Shown here: piece by piece, positions 42,911-51,709 of the stretch | Layout of the letters: the number at the start of each line of letters is the position of its first letter | How positions within the stretch are numbered: the stretch's first letter is position 1 | Origin: Polaromonas sp. OV174 | GTDB taxonomy: Bacteria; Pseudomonadota; Gammaproteobacteria; Burkholderiales; Burkholderiaceae_C | Direction of reading: 5' to 3' | Assembly (NCBI RefSeq): GCF_900112285.1 | Contig: NZ_FOKZ01000012.1 | Coordinates: 62,001 to 126,000, forward strand | Length of the DNA: 64,000 nt | Position numbers and translations under genes: made by a program | The notes under the pieces: generated by a model | The model's database searches: none | What the model was told of the DNA's origin: nothing | What the model saw: the letters and a program-made list of their open reading frames with translations, nothing else

Positions 42911-43564
42911 ATGAAAACGGATTCTCAACTAAAAGCAGAAGTCACGACGGAACTCGCGTGGGACGCGGCCATCAACCCCGTTGGCATTGGCGTGATGGTC
43001 AAAAATGGTGTCGTCACCCTGAGCGGACACCTTGACACATTTGCAGAAAAACACGCTGTGGAACGGGCTGTACGCCGCGTTGCCGGCGTACGCGGCATCG
43101 CCCTTGAATTGGACGTCAAACTGTCCGCTGAACACAAGCGCAGTGATTCCGAAATTGCTCAAGTTGCAAGTTCTGCTTTGCGCTGGAGCTCATTGGTTCC
43201 CGACGAGCGCATCAAGGTGGAAGTCGAGAATGGCTGGGTCACCTTGACTGGCGAGGTCGACTGGAGCTATCAGCTCACCAGTGCCGAAAACAGCATACGC
43301 CCGCTTCTGGGTGTTCGTGGACTGACCAACCAGGTCACCATCAAGCCTCATGTCAGCTCCAAGAACATAGGTGCGGACATCACTGCGGCGCTGACGCGAC
43401 AGGCCATACGGGAGAGCCAACACATAGGCATCGGGGTCGATGGCGATGTGGTGACACTGAAAGGCAAGGTTCACTCGTTGGCCGAACGCGATGCCGCCAT
43501 CGGTGCTGCATTCATGGCGCGCGGGGTTTCCCGCGTGGTGGACAAACTGGAGATCAGCGCCTAG
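42911..43564 (+). CDS. BON-domain protein, three repeats
   Basis: 217 residues with AAGGAGAG before the ATG. Three consecutive BON domains (about 3-70, 75-145, 150-217), each with the pattern I-x-V-x-V-x-x-G-x-V-T-L (GVVTLSGHLDTFAEKHAVER; GWVTLTGEVDWSYQ; DVVTLKGKVHSLAERDAA). No signal peptide is seen, so this is a cytoplasmic OsmY-like protein rather than a periplasmic one. It precedes hsp20 by 42 bases and is probably co-transcribed. Confidence 0.88.
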   Translation: MKTDSQLKAEVTTELAWDAAINPVGIGVMVKNGVVTLSGHLDTFAEKHAVERAVRRVAGVRGIALELDVKLSAEHKRSDSEIAQVASSALRWSSLVPDERIKVEVENGWVTLTGEVDWSYQLTSAENSIRPLLGVRGLTNQVTIKPHVSSKNIGADITAALTRQAIRESQHIGIGVDGDVVTLKGKVHSLAERDAAIGAAFMARGVSRVVDKLEISA

Positions 43565-43606
43565 CGTGCTGGCTTTTTTAACTTAACTCAACTGACGAGG
43601 ACCATC

Positions 43607-44038
43607 ATGACAACCCATCTGCGTGTGCTTGATCCCGGTTTTCCCGCATCCTTTGAATCAGCCCTGCACCGACTTTTCTCCCCCACCCAATTCGACCTGG
43701 GCGTCCAGCCCTTGCAGATGCGGCTGGATGTCTCTGAAAAAGACAATGCCTACCAGGTCAAAGCGGATCTTCCCGGCGTCAAAAAAGAAGATATCAATGT
43801 TCGCATCGATGGCAATGTCGTGCAGATTGATGCGGAAATAAAGCAGGAGAAAGAAACCAAAGGCGACGGCGGAAAAGTACTGCGTAGCGAACGCTATTAC
43901 GGTAGTGTTTCGCGTAACTTCAGTCTTTCCCAGGACGTAGATGACAGCAAGGCGCAAGCCAGGTATGCCGATGGCGTGCTAACCCTGGACCTGCCGAAGA
44001 AAGCCACCTCCGCATCCAAGAAAGTGACGGTACAGTAA
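43607..44038 (+). CDS. small heat shock protein, Hsp20/alpha-crystallin family
   Basis: 143 residues with GACGAGGA before the ATG. The alpha-crystallin domain spans about 40-130 (RLDVSEKDNAYQVKADLPGV, KKEDINVRIDGNVVQI) with the family's A-x-x-x-n-G-v-L signature (ARYADGVLTLDLPK). It is an ATP-independent holdase that binds unfolding proteins. It lies downstream of BON in the same transcription direction and belongs to the stress cluster. Confidence 0.93.
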   Translation: MTTHLRVLDPGFPASFESALHRLFSPTQFDLGVQPLQMRLDVSEKDNAYQVKADLPGVKKEDINVRIDGNVVQIDAEIKQEKETKGDGGKVLRSERYYGSVSRNFSLSQDVDDSKAQARYADGVLTLDLPKKATSASKKVTVQ

Positions 44039-44150
44039 TGAAGCTGACCGCGTTTTGGCTACGCCATCACGCGGCCACCAGACGCCGAGCTACCAAACCT
44101 ACGGTCATATGCGCTGATCTCTGTCCAGATCATGGATGGCCGGCGCGAGC

Positions 44151-44900
44151 TCAATACATGTGCTGGCCACCATTGATCGACAGGTTGGCACCAGTGATAA
44201 AGGCGGCACGCTCCGAGGCGAGGTAGGCGACCAACTCCGCAACTTCCGCCGGCTCTCCGAGCCGGCCAACTGGAATCTCGGGCAGGATCCGCTCCTGCAT
44301 CACGTCGGGCGGCACCTTTTCGACCATGCGCGTGCGCAAATAGCCGGGAGAGACGGTATTGACCGTGATGTGCTTGCCAGCGAATTCGATCGCCATCGAC
44401 TTCGTGAAGCCGTGAATGCCAGCTTTCGATGCCGCGTAGTTGGCCTGGCCAAAAGCGCCACGCTGGCTATTGACAGACGATATGTTGATAATGCGCCCCC
44501 ATCCAAGCGAGAGCATGTCCTCTATGACCTGTTTGCTCATATTGAACATTGAATCAAGGTTGGTTCTTAGGACCGTATCCCACGCTTGCTGCGTCATTTT
44601 CCTGAAACTCGCATCACGGGTAATGCTTGCATTGTTGACCAGAACCGACACGGGGCCATGCTGCTGGTGGATGGATTCCACTGCAGCAGCGCAGGAATCA
44701 AAACGGGCAACGTCAACCTCGACCGCCGTGAAGTGGTAGCCTAGCAACTGCTGTGCCTCCAGCCAGGCGCCGACCTGCCTATTTTCCGGTGAATGCATGG
44801 ACATAACGGCATAGCCGTCGTCGGCCAGCCGCCTGCAAATGGCCTCCCCCAGGCCGCCCATCCCGCCGGTCACCACGGCGATGCGCTGTGTCGTTGTCAT
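44151..44900 (-). CDS. phaB: acetoacetyl-CoA reductase (SDR family)
   Basis: 249 residues. Rossmann motif TGGMGGLGEAI (10-20), NAG-equivalent LVNNASIT, catalytic Ser in NISSVNSQRG, and YAASKAGIHGF with Tyr/Lys; the C-terminus reads GANLSINGGQHMY. The length and the SINGGQHM ending are typical of PhaB, which reduces acetoacetyl-CoA to (R)-3-hydroxybutyryl-CoA with NADPH for polyhydroxybutyrate. It fits the phasin and phaC remnant nearby. A universal stress gene is encoded just upstream on the same strand. Confidence 0.9.
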   Translation of the reverse strand: MTTTQRIAVVTGGMGGLGEAICRRLADDGYAVMSMHSPENRQVGAWLEAQQLLGYHFTAVEVDVARFDSCAAAVESIHQQHGPVSVLVNNASITRDASFRKMTQQAWDTVLRTNLDSMFNMSKQVIEDMLSLGWGRIINISSVNSQRGAFGQANYAASKAGIHGFTKSMAIEFAGKHITVNTVSPGYLRTRMVEKVPPDVMQERILPEIPVGRLGEPAEVAELVAYLASERAAFITGANLSINGGQHMY

Positions 44901-44951
44901 AGGAAATTCTTTCGAAAATATGGATGCGCCATCCGCATCAAGCGGGCGATC

Positions 44952-45407
44952 TCATGTTTTCGGCGTCTCCATACGCACCATCAGTACCGGCACCGGACAG
45001 GAGCGCACGACAACCTCAGCTTCGCTACCCAAGGTCAAGCGGCTAAACCCACGGCGGCCGTGGGTGCCCATGACGATCAGGTCGCAGCCGGCCTGAACAG
45101 CCTCGTCGTTGATCACCTCGGCAATACGTTTGTTTGTGATTTCGCGCAACAAGGTTTCGGCCTGCACGCCTGCGCTTGCTGCCGTGTTCTTTGCCTTGCT
45201 CAACAGGTCCTCGCCAAACTGACGAGAGCGATCCAACATCTCCTGGTAGTTCACTACCGCGGACATTTCCACGATCATCACGAAATCGTTCACCACATGC
45301 AGCAGATACAAAGTCGTTTTTTGCCCCGTCGCAAGCTTGATCGCTTCGTGCAGCCCTCTGTCTGCCGTGGGGCTGCCGTCCAGTGGAACCAAAATTTTTT
45401 GATACAT
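44952..45407 (-). CDS. universal stress protein (UspA family)
   Basis: 151 residues, starting MYQKILVPLDGSPTADRGLH, with the ATP-binding motif GTHGRRGFSRLTLGSEAEV near 118-136. GGAGA precedes the ATG. It is upstream of phaB (51-base gap) on the same strand, so the two may be co-transcribed from the Fnr-type promoter at 45499. Confidence 0.92.
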   Translation of the reverse strand: MYQKILVPLDGSPTADRGLHEAIKLATGQKTTLYLLHVVNDFVMIVEMSAVVNYQEMLDRSRQFGEDLLSKAKNTAASAGVQAETLLREITNKRIAEVINDEAVQAGCDLIVMGTHGRRGFSRLTLGSEAEVVVRSCPVPVLMVRMETPKT

Positions 45408-45498
45408 GATAGAAATCTCCAGAACGAATCAAAGTAAGCGTCAGCAACCGGCCTCCGTGCAGACCTATGAATTCTCCAACTGGCGTGTGCAAATTCAT

Positions 45499-45512
45499 TT
45501 GCGAAATCGCAA
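45499..45512 (-). promoter_or_regulatory. Fnr/FixK-type operator, fully symmetric
   Basis: TTGCGAAATCGCAA is a near-perfect palindrome (TTGCG/CGCAA) and matches the consensus. It sits 91 bp before the universal stress gene. GAGAAT near 45471 is a possible -10. Confidence 0.55.
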
Positions 45513-45695
45513 ACGCTCTTCACTTGGATCACCCAACCAGTGGCGACATGGGATAGAGGGACTGCATTCAACCCCCGCGTTTGCACCGCCATGCCAAGAT
45601 CAATATAAGTTTTGTCCATCGAACACTCCTGGAAGTTGTCGTCAGCGCGCGGAACACCCACAGTGGCAACTATTTTTGGGTGCCCGAATCCTTTT

Positions 45696-46271
45696 TCACC
45701 GGTTTTTTCCCGCACTCACGGCTCTTTCTGCCGCTTCTTTGGCGGCCAGGGCGGCTGCCTTGGTCGCCTCGCTGGCCTGATGCAGCGCGTCCCGGGTGGC
45801 CTGCGTCGCCTTCAGAGCATCTTCTTTGGCTAAAGCACCTACTTGCCGCGCAGCATCGGCGGCTTTCCGCGCAGCCTCCTCCGTGGCCTGCACGGCTTTC
45901 TCGGCAGCCTCCTCTGCCTTGATTGCGGCCTCCCTGGTTTCGCCCGTCGCTTTCAATGTGGCCTCCCTGACTTTTTGCTGAGAACGCCGTGCGATCTCGG
46001 CTGCTTTCTTTGCAAGCAGGCTGATGGTTTGCGCTGCGCTTTGGGAAAGATTCCCAATAGACTGCTCGGCCTTGCGCGCAGCAGCTTCAGCCGCCGCAGC
46101 GGCTTGGCGTGCAGTTGTCGACGCACTCTGCGCAGATGAGGCGGCGCTTGAGTCCCGTTGCTGCACGCTTTTTTCGCCGCCCTTTGGGGCGGTCTTTACC
46201 GGCTCATTTTCAGCGTGACCTACAGCACTGACTGCCAACGCCGCGAGAATCAGGATGCTTTTGATGTTCAT
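45696..46271 (-). CDS. exported alanine-rich helical (LEA-like) protein
   Basis: 191 residues with a signal peptide (MNIKSILILAALAVSAVGHA) cut before ENEPVK. The rest is a highly repetitive Ala/Lys/Glu helix with about 11-residue periodicity (AAEAAARKAEQS, AAIKAEEAAEKAVQATEEAA, KAAALAAKEAAERA). This resembles late-embryogenesis-abundant and apolipoprotein-like amphipathic repeats, which protect membranes or proteins in stress. Export is predicted, but the function is inference. GGAGGAG precedes the ATG, and a Fnr-type site lies upstream. Confidence 0.7.
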   Translation of the reverse strand: MNIKSILILAALAVSAVGHAENEPVKTAPKGGEKSVQQRDSSAASSAQSASTTARQAAAAAEAAARKAEQSIGNLSQSAAQTISLLAKKAAEIARRSQQKVREATLKATGETREAAIKAEEAAEKAVQATEEAARKAADAARQVGALAKEDALKATQATRDALHQASEATKAAALAAKEAAERAVSAGKNR

Positions 46272-47209
46272 GAATTCAACTCCTCCTGTGATGGGAATAC
46301 AGACTCACAGCATGGCCTTGATGAAGTCAACGGCGTTGACATAGCGCAAATTTCATTCAAAAAACGCTACGGCCTCGTCGAGATGCCAGACCGCAATCCT
46401 GGGCTTGGATGGTCTACAGCACCATTGACGGCACCTGGGCCGTCAGGCGGATGCGCGAATGCATGAACGGGATGCAATTCGATGATGAAACTGGGCTGGT
46501 GCGCGGAGGTGGCAACTTCTAGCGTCTCTGCTGCTGGCAGCTCCCTTACCAGATGTTTCATGAATTACGCCAGTTGCTGGGAATTTTGTACCGGGGTCCC
46601 GTATCGCCACCTGACATTGGCAACTCCAGTTGCGAACGCGCAAAACCTTGCCGACCTTGAACCGTTTGTCCGTGACAAGCCAATCAAAAAGCTTCTCGGA
46701 CGCCTCTGCGGCTTGCATCTCAGCGGACCGACCGCTTTGAAATATCTCCTGCCTCGCCAGCAAACGGCCGCCTCACGGTGACTGTTCGTAACCAGGATCA
46801 AGATGACGGCGCTTGTGAATGTGGTCAAAACTGCTCGCTTTAGCTCTGAAAGCCCAGACGGCGGCCGTTGATCGTGATTTCGGCCCCATCCAGGCTTCCT
46901 TCGCAAAAGATTTGATCAGGTGTAAGCTGCCTAGGATTAGGGTATCCCAAGTTACAAGGCATTTTGATGCAGCCTCTTCGCGGGAATCAGGCTGCGTTGG
47001 AAGAATGCGAGCAGAGGGGCATCTTGTTTACGCACGACATCTGGTAGCAACACTAAATTACCGCACTGGAGGTCATGCTAGCGGTCAAGAAAGCTCAAGA
47101 GAAATGCTTCTGAAAAATTTGGCAGCACGGGTTTTTTCCGTGTGATGCAGCATCTTCAAGCAACCAGCGGGCCAACCTCCATGGTTTCACCTCACTTGTC
47201 TGAGCAACA
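46272..47209. other. long stretch without a supported gene
   Basis: Apart from the Fnr-type site at 46336 I see no convincing gene. Several open frames of about 100 codons overlap on both strands but lack protein-like composition or start signals. A 38-codon stretch ending at 46519 (GTWAVRRMRECMNGMQF) reads more like protein and may be a relic. Confidence 0.5.
46336..46349 (-). promoter_or_regulatory. Fnr/FixK-type operator before the LEA-like gene
   Basis: TTGACATAGCGCAA as written on the plus strand fits the consensus. Its centre lies 71 bp before the ATG at 46271, allowing a start point near 46301 with a 30-base leader. Confidence 0.5.
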
Positions 47210-47932
47210 ATGAATGCCGCCACCCACATCGCCGTTGTCGATGACGACTTGGATATCACCCTCCTGCTGGCCGGCTACCTGCAAGATCAGGGCTATCGAG
47301 TCTCACAGCTGCATAGTGGTCGCGCGCTGATTTCGCTGATGGCCTCCGATCCGCCTGGACTCGTGCTATTGGACCTGGGGCTGCCCGGTGAGGACGGTTT
47401 GTCGATCGCACGTCAGTTGCGTGAACACTGGCTCTGCGGTCTTGTCATCGTCACCGGGCGTGGTGACGCCGTGGATAAGGTGGTCGGTCTGGAGGTCGGT
47501 GCCGACGACTACGTGACTAAGCCCTTCGATCTGCGTGAACTGCTTGCCCGCATCAAAGCTATCCTCAGGCGCTTGACCCCCAATCCCTTCCCTGCAGCGC
47601 TCACCTCCGCCCATGAGCGATTGTGCTTCTCCGGCTGGCAACTGGACTGCTCCGCGCGGCGACTCTCCGGCGCCGATGGACAGGAGGTGGCGCTCACCAC
47701 GGGTGAATTTGAACTTCTATGCCTCTTCGCGCGCCATCCTGGCCGGGTTCTCACGCGCGACTTTCTGCTCGAGCAGACGCGTGGTCGGGAGGCGACACCC
47801 TTCGATCGGACAATCGACGTACAGATCGGACGACTGCGCAAGAAACTCGAGGTCGATGCCGGGAATCCCTGCATCATCAAGTCAGTGCGCAGCGCCGGCT
47901 ATATCCTTGTGCCGCCCGTGGAAAGGGCCTAG
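47210..47932 (+). CDS. OmpR-family response regulator
   Basis: 240 residues: receiver domain (1-120) with acidic pocket VVDDD, phospho-acceptor Asp55 in LVLLDLGLPG, and TKPFD; then a winged-helix DNA-binding domain (about 135-235; LTTGEFELLCLFARHPGRVL, RTIDVQIGRLRKKLE). The sensor kinase gene begins 22 bases after the stop, so they form a two-component pair. It may control the Fnr-like regulator or the stress genes directly. Confidence 0.93.
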   Translation: MNAATHIAVVDDDLDITLLLAGYLQDQGYRVSQLHSGRALISLMASDPPGLVLLDLGLPGEDGLSIARQLREHWLCGLVIVTGRGDAVDKVVGLEVGADDYVTKPFDLRELLARIKAILRRLTPNPFPAALTSAHERLCFSGWQLDCSARRLSGADGQEVALTTGEFELLCLFARHPGRVLTRDFLLEQTRGREATPFDRTIDVQIGRLRKKLEVDAGNPCIIKSVRSAGYILVPPVERA

Positions 47933-47954
47933 CGTGACGCTTCCTCCGGAGGCC

Positions 47955-50039
47955 ATGCCGATCACCCCAGCGCTTCCCAGTGGTACTGACGAGCAAACGG
48001 TCTTTCGCCTGCTCTTTAGCGCCTACCCGGATGCCTTGCTGCTCACCGACCATGCGGGCAACATTGTGCTGGCCAACCAGATGGCCGCTGTGCTGCTGGG
48101 CTACTCAATAGAGGAACTGATAGATCTGAACGTGGACTGCCTTGTGCCTGATGCGATTCGCCCGCGCCATGCGGCCTACCGAAATGCCTACAGCCACGCA
48201 CCCATCCCACGTCCCATGGGCACGCATATGGAGTTGACGGCCAAACGCAAGGACGGCAGCGAGGTCATGGTCGAGATCGCCCTCAGCCCACTGCAGGATC
48301 ATGGACTGCCCTTCGTCGTTGCGGCCATTCGCGGCATTGGGGCCTATCCTCGCGTGAAGGAAGCCATCCAACGAGCGCGCTACAGTGAGCACCTGGCTCA
48401 GTTTGGGCGTCTCGCGGTCGACGTGCGTGATATGCAGGCGCTGCTGGACCAGGTGCCGGCCATTGCCGCCGCGGCACTGCAAGTCGAAACCGCCATGGTC
48501 GTACTGCTCGAAGCCAATCGCGACGAGTTTCGCGTCGCCAGCGGCGTGGGTTTGGTGTTAGGAGAGGAAGTCGGAGCTTACATCTCCAGCAACCCCAGCA
48601 CGTCCCCCGGCTTTCTCCTGTTGCAGGGAGAGCCAGTCATCATCATGGACTACCACACCGAGCGCCGTTTCACCGTACCAAGCGCCTATCTTGAAGCCGG
48701 CCTCGTCAGCGCGATGGCAGTGCCGCTGTTCGACAGCGGGCGGATCATCGGCACCCTCGCCGTACGCTCGCATGAACCCAAACGTTTCGGCGACGAGGAA
48801 CTGCGCTTTATGGGATCCCTGGCCAGTCTTCTTTCCACCAGCCTTCAGCGGGCACAGACAGAGGAAGCCCTTATCCATGTGCAGCGAATGGAAAGTGTTG
48901 GTCAGTTGACCGGAGGCATTGCACATGACTTCAACAACCTGCTGACGGTAATCCTGGGCAACTTGCAGGTACTGGAGGATCTCTCCATCATCGCTGGGGA
49001 CAGTCAGGCATCGCAACGAGTCAATGCCGCGACGCGGGCCAGTAGGCGTGCCGCTGAGCTCACGGGTAAGCTGCTGGCCTTCTCGCGCCGACAGATGTTG
49101 CTACCCAGTGCGGTGGACGTGAAAGCCCTGCTGCAGTCTATGGCCGACATGTTGCAGCGCACACTGGATCAAAACATCCACATTGAACTTGCAATGCCAC
49201 CCACCGGCCTTCAGGTGCAGGTAGACCCCGGCCAACTCGAATCGGCGCTTCTCAATATCGCCATCAATGCGCGCGATGCGATGCCGGCGGGCGGCACCCT
49301 GTGTTTCAGCGCCGAGATTCACGACACGCTGCCCCCATGGGTCCGCCACCAGCTTGATGACCCCAGCACACATGGCGAGCCTTTTGTCGCGATCAGGGTC
49401 ACCGACACGGGGACAGGCATGCCAAACGCGGTCAAGGAGCGCGCCTTTGAACCCTTCTTCACGACCAAGGCCGCGGGCCGCGGCACTGGCTTGGGCCTGA
49501 GTACGGTGTACGGGTTCGTGAAGCAATCGAAAGGCGCCGTCGCCATCGATAGTCAGCCCGGCGCCGGAACCACAGTGACGCTCTACCTCCCATGCCCACT
49601 GGAGATGAGTCCTGTCGCCGACCCGGGGAACCGGGATGACAGGCATGCCTTGCCTCGCGGCCTGTGCGTGCTATTGGTCGAAGATGACCCTGAAGTTTGC
49701 AAAATCGCGCAGACCTTTCTTGAGACACTCGATTGCGTGGTGACCACCGCGGCAAACGGTGAAATGGCACTGAGAGCGCTGGGGTCGGATACCCGGTTCA
49801 ACCTGCTACTCACCGATATCGCACTGGGCCCTAGCATGCGTGGGACCGAGCTCGCAGCGCAGGCTCAACACCGCTTTCCCGAACTCGCCATTCTTTTGAT
49901 GTCAGGCTTTTCCGCTGAACTACTGGATGCCGACCGCGATACACCGTCGTCCTGGGGTCTGTTACGCAAGCCTTTTACGCGCTCCGAATTGGCACAGGCA
50001 ATAGCGAACCTGCTGAGCGAGCGCAACACCGGAGTCTGA
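47955..50039 (+). CDS. hybrid sensor histidine kinase with PAS (probable haem), GAF and receiver domains
   Basis: 694 residues from an ATG preceded by CCGGAGG. Order: PAS (about 12-125), GAF (150-290), HisKA with His324 in GGIAHDFNN, HATPase_c (about 420-540; NARDAMPAGG, DTGTGM, GTGLGLSTVYG) and a C-terminal receiver (about 570-690; VEDD, Asp621 in LLTDIALG). There is no membrane helix, so it is cytosolic. The PAS segment LVPDAIRPRHAAYRNAY aligns with the haem PAS of FixL and DosP, placing His72 at the proximal haem ligand. Met92 takes the distal position held by Arg220 in FixL. This suggests an O2, NO or redox sensor; haem binding is inference. Confidence 0.9.
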   Translation: MPITPALPSGTDEQTVFRLLFSAYPDALLLTDHAGNIVLANQMAAVLLGYSIEELIDLNVDCLVPDAIRPRHAAYRNAYSHAPIPRPMGTHMELTAKRKDGSEVMVEIALSPLQDHGLPFVVAAIRGIGAYPRVKEAIQRARYSEHLAQFGRLAVDVRDMQALLDQVPAIAAAALQVETAMVVLLEANRDEFRVASGVGLVLGEEVGAYISSNPSTSPGFLLLQGEPVIIMDYHTERRFTVPSAYLEAGLVSAMAVPLFDSGRIIGTLAVRSHEPKRFGDEELRFMGSLASLLSTSLQRAQTEEALIHVQRMESVGQLTGGIAHDFNNLLTVILGNLQVLEDLSIIAGDSQASQRVNAATRASRRAAELTGKLLAFSRRQMLLPSAVDVKALLQSMADMLQRTLDQNIHIELAMPPTGLQVQVDPGQLESALLNIAINARDAMPAGGTLCFSAEIHDTLPPWVRHQLDDPSTHGEPFVAIRVTDTGTGMPNAVKERAFEPFFTTKAAGRGTGLGLSTVYGFVKQSKGAVAIDSQPGAGTTVTLYLPCPLEMSPVADPGNRDDRHALPRGLCVLLVEDDPEVCKIAQTFLETLDCVVTTAANGEMALRALGSDTRFNLLLTDIALGPSMRGTELAAQAQHRFPELAILLMSGFSAELLDADRDTPSSWGLLRKPFTRSELAQAIANLLSERNTGV

Positions 50040-50064
50040 GTTTTCAGATGATTTCTACAGAATC

Positions 50065-50862
50065 TCATTGCATCAGCGATGGCGCTGGTGCAATGCAGCG
50101 TTGAACAAATGCCGACAAGGCGTTTGCGTCGGGAATCCGTACCTCCCGCCGTCCCTTCTGAGCGAAAGAGATCAATTTTTCACGTGCCAGCCTGGAGAGT
50201 GCACGACTCACCGTTTCCAGCGTCATGCCTAGGTAGTTGCCAATTTCTGCGCGCGTCATACGCAACTTGATCTCATCCGTTCGCATGCCACTATTTTCCA
50301 GCGACAGAACCCATTGGCGCAGAAACTCGGCGACACGGGCATCGGCCGGCAGCGTGCAAACCGACATCAAAGAGTCACGGTCGTGGGCGATCTCCCGACT
50401 CATGGCTTCGTGCAACACCGTCAGCAGCATGGGCTTTTCGACGCAGGCGGCAAGCAGACCTTCGTAGCGAAACCCCCAGATCTCGCTGGTATCCATGGCG
50501 ACCGCATCGCACACATAACAACCGTCGGCGATACCATCGAAACCAAGCCAGTCACCGCGAAACTTAAGACTGACGACCTGGACACGCCCATCGACCGTAA
50601 GGTTCACAATTTTAAAGAAACCGGAGTTCACCGCGTACAGATGGCTAAAACGCTCTCCGGCCTGGTAGATCACATCGCCAGCATGCACCACCCGACGTTG
50701 CGGCGCAACTTGACCACTCAACAGGGTCAACATGTCGGCTATTTTTCGGCCAGCCTGCTGCCTGGGCATGCTGGGCATTCCGTATGCGCTAGCTGTACTG
50801 GTGGGGAGCGCAACGGTGAAGGGCTGTAGCGGGGCGGCTGTGCCAGCATTTGAACCAAGCAT
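50065..50862 (-). CDS. Crp/Fnr-family transcriptional regulator without the Fe-S cysteine cluster
   Basis: 265 residues with AGGAG before the ATG. Effector domain (about 50-160; VIYQAGERFSHLYAVNSGFF) and HTH_Crp domain (about 180-260). The recognition helix GNYLGMTLETVSRALSRL has the E-x-x-S-R set that reads TTGAT-type half sites in Fnr. Fnr's three N-terminal Cys ligands are absent: no Cys occurs in the first 110 residues, and the nearest pair is GCYVCDAV. It is therefore more like FixK or Dnr than an oxygen-sensing Fnr. It is encoded convergently with the PAS kinase and is the obvious candidate to bind the repeated operator in this window. Confidence 0.88.
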   Translation of the reverse strand: MLGSNAGTAAPLQPFTVALPTSTASAYGMPSMPRQQAGRKIADMLTLLSGQVAPQRRVVHAGDVIYQAGERFSHLYAVNSGFFKIVNLTVDGRVQVVSLKFRGDWLGFDGIADGCYVCDAVAMDTSEIWGFRYEGLLAACVEKPMLLTVLHEAMSREIAHDRDSLMSVCTLPADARVAEFLRQWVLSLENSGMRTDEIKLRMTRAEIGNYLGMTLETVSRALSRLAREKLISFAQKGRREVRIPDANALSAFVQRCIAPAPSLMQ

Positions 50863-51005
50863 CTCAAACTCCTGCGTGTGGTGGGTGATATGAAACGATA
50901 GAGTTCAGTCTAGAAAGCGCCTGGCAATGCCGTATCAATGCCGAGCATCACTCAGTAACAGTATGTCAATGCTTTGTGTCAGAACCATCCTGACAGGGCT
51001 CGCAA

Positions 51006-51019
51006 TTGATTCACCTCAA
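51006..51019 (+). promoter_or_regulatory. Fnr/FixK-type operator before the carbamoyltransferase-like gene
   Basis: TTGATTCACCTCAA fits the consensus. TAGGCT (51042-51047) is a correctly spaced -10, predicting a start point at about 51054, two bases before the GTG start codon. Confidence 0.55.
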
Positions 51020-51055
51020 AATCGGGTCAAGCCCGTCCGGCTAGGCTGGGTCATT

Positions 51056-51577
51056 GTGAACACCCTATCGCTCCATACAAGCTGTGACGGCTTCCAAGCG
51101 CTGCCGCCAGAATACGCACGCGCCATTCTGGCCAATGCCCTTGCCTTGCAGCGTCAGGCCGCCAAGGGCGCCGTTCTCCCGCTTCTAAAAGGCAGGAATT
51201 TCGCGCTGCTTTATTCATCGGAGGCTGATGCGGCGCAGGCGCTGTTTCACCGCGCAGCAACAGAACTGGGGGCTCAGGTCGCCCACTTGCGCTTCGATCC
51301 ATCCGACCTGTCAGTCCTCGCCGTTCCGCAAGAGGCTCAGAAAACCGCACAGGTGCTTGGCCGGCTCTATGACGCGCTGGAATGCCAGGGCCTGACACCG
51401 GAGCTTGTTCGGCAACTGACTCAGGAGGCCGGGGTGCCGGTTTTCAACGCCCTCGCCTCGCCCGAGCATCCAACGGCCGCGATAACCGCATGCTTGGGAG
51501 ACATTCAAGCCGCAGCCGACGATCGGCGCATGGTCTTGCAGGCCGTGTTGCTGCACGCGCTAGGCGTAGGCTTGTGA
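51056..51577 (+). CDS. stand-alone carbamoyl-phosphate-binding domain protein (OTCase N-domain-like)
   Basis: 173 residues from GTG (MNTLSLHTSCDGFQALPPEY). The sequence follows the N-terminal half of ornithine carbamoyltransferases (LLKGRNFALLYSSEADAAQA, FHRAATELGAQVAHLRFDPS, VPVFNALASPEHPTAAI, where the latter corresponds to the VPVINGLxDxxHP region). The second domain that binds ornithine is missing, and the STRT carbamoyl-phosphate motif is changed to SSEA. It is probably not an active transferase, and its role is unknown. The ATG at 50927 would give a longer form inconsistent with the promoter. Confidence 0.6.
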   Translation: MNTLSLHTSCDGFQALPPEYARAILANALALQRQAAKGAVLPLLKGRNFALLYSSEADAAQALFHRAATELGAQVAHLRFDPSDLSVLAVPQEAQKTAQVLGRLYDALECQGLTPELVRQLTQEAGVPVFNALASPEHPTAAITACLGDIQAAADDRRMVLQAVLLHALGVGL

Positions 51578-51709
51578 ACACGCATGGTCTCTATCCGCGA
51601 TCACAATCCACTGTCGTACCTAGCCGGTGAACAGAGTCACCAAGTGATCCAGATCGGCACCTACCACCATCTGTCGTGGCCTGTAATAGGCTGTGTGGTT
51701 CGGTGAGAC

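Noticed and set aside
44151-44900. Assigning the reductase as FabG instead of PhaB
   Set aside because: The C-terminal SINGGQHM pattern and PHA context fit PhaB better, although SDR paralogues are hard to separate without a tree.
46482-46781. A 99-codon frame in the gap before the response regulator
   Set aside because: Overlapping frames on both strands look equally poor, and no start signal or motif was seen.
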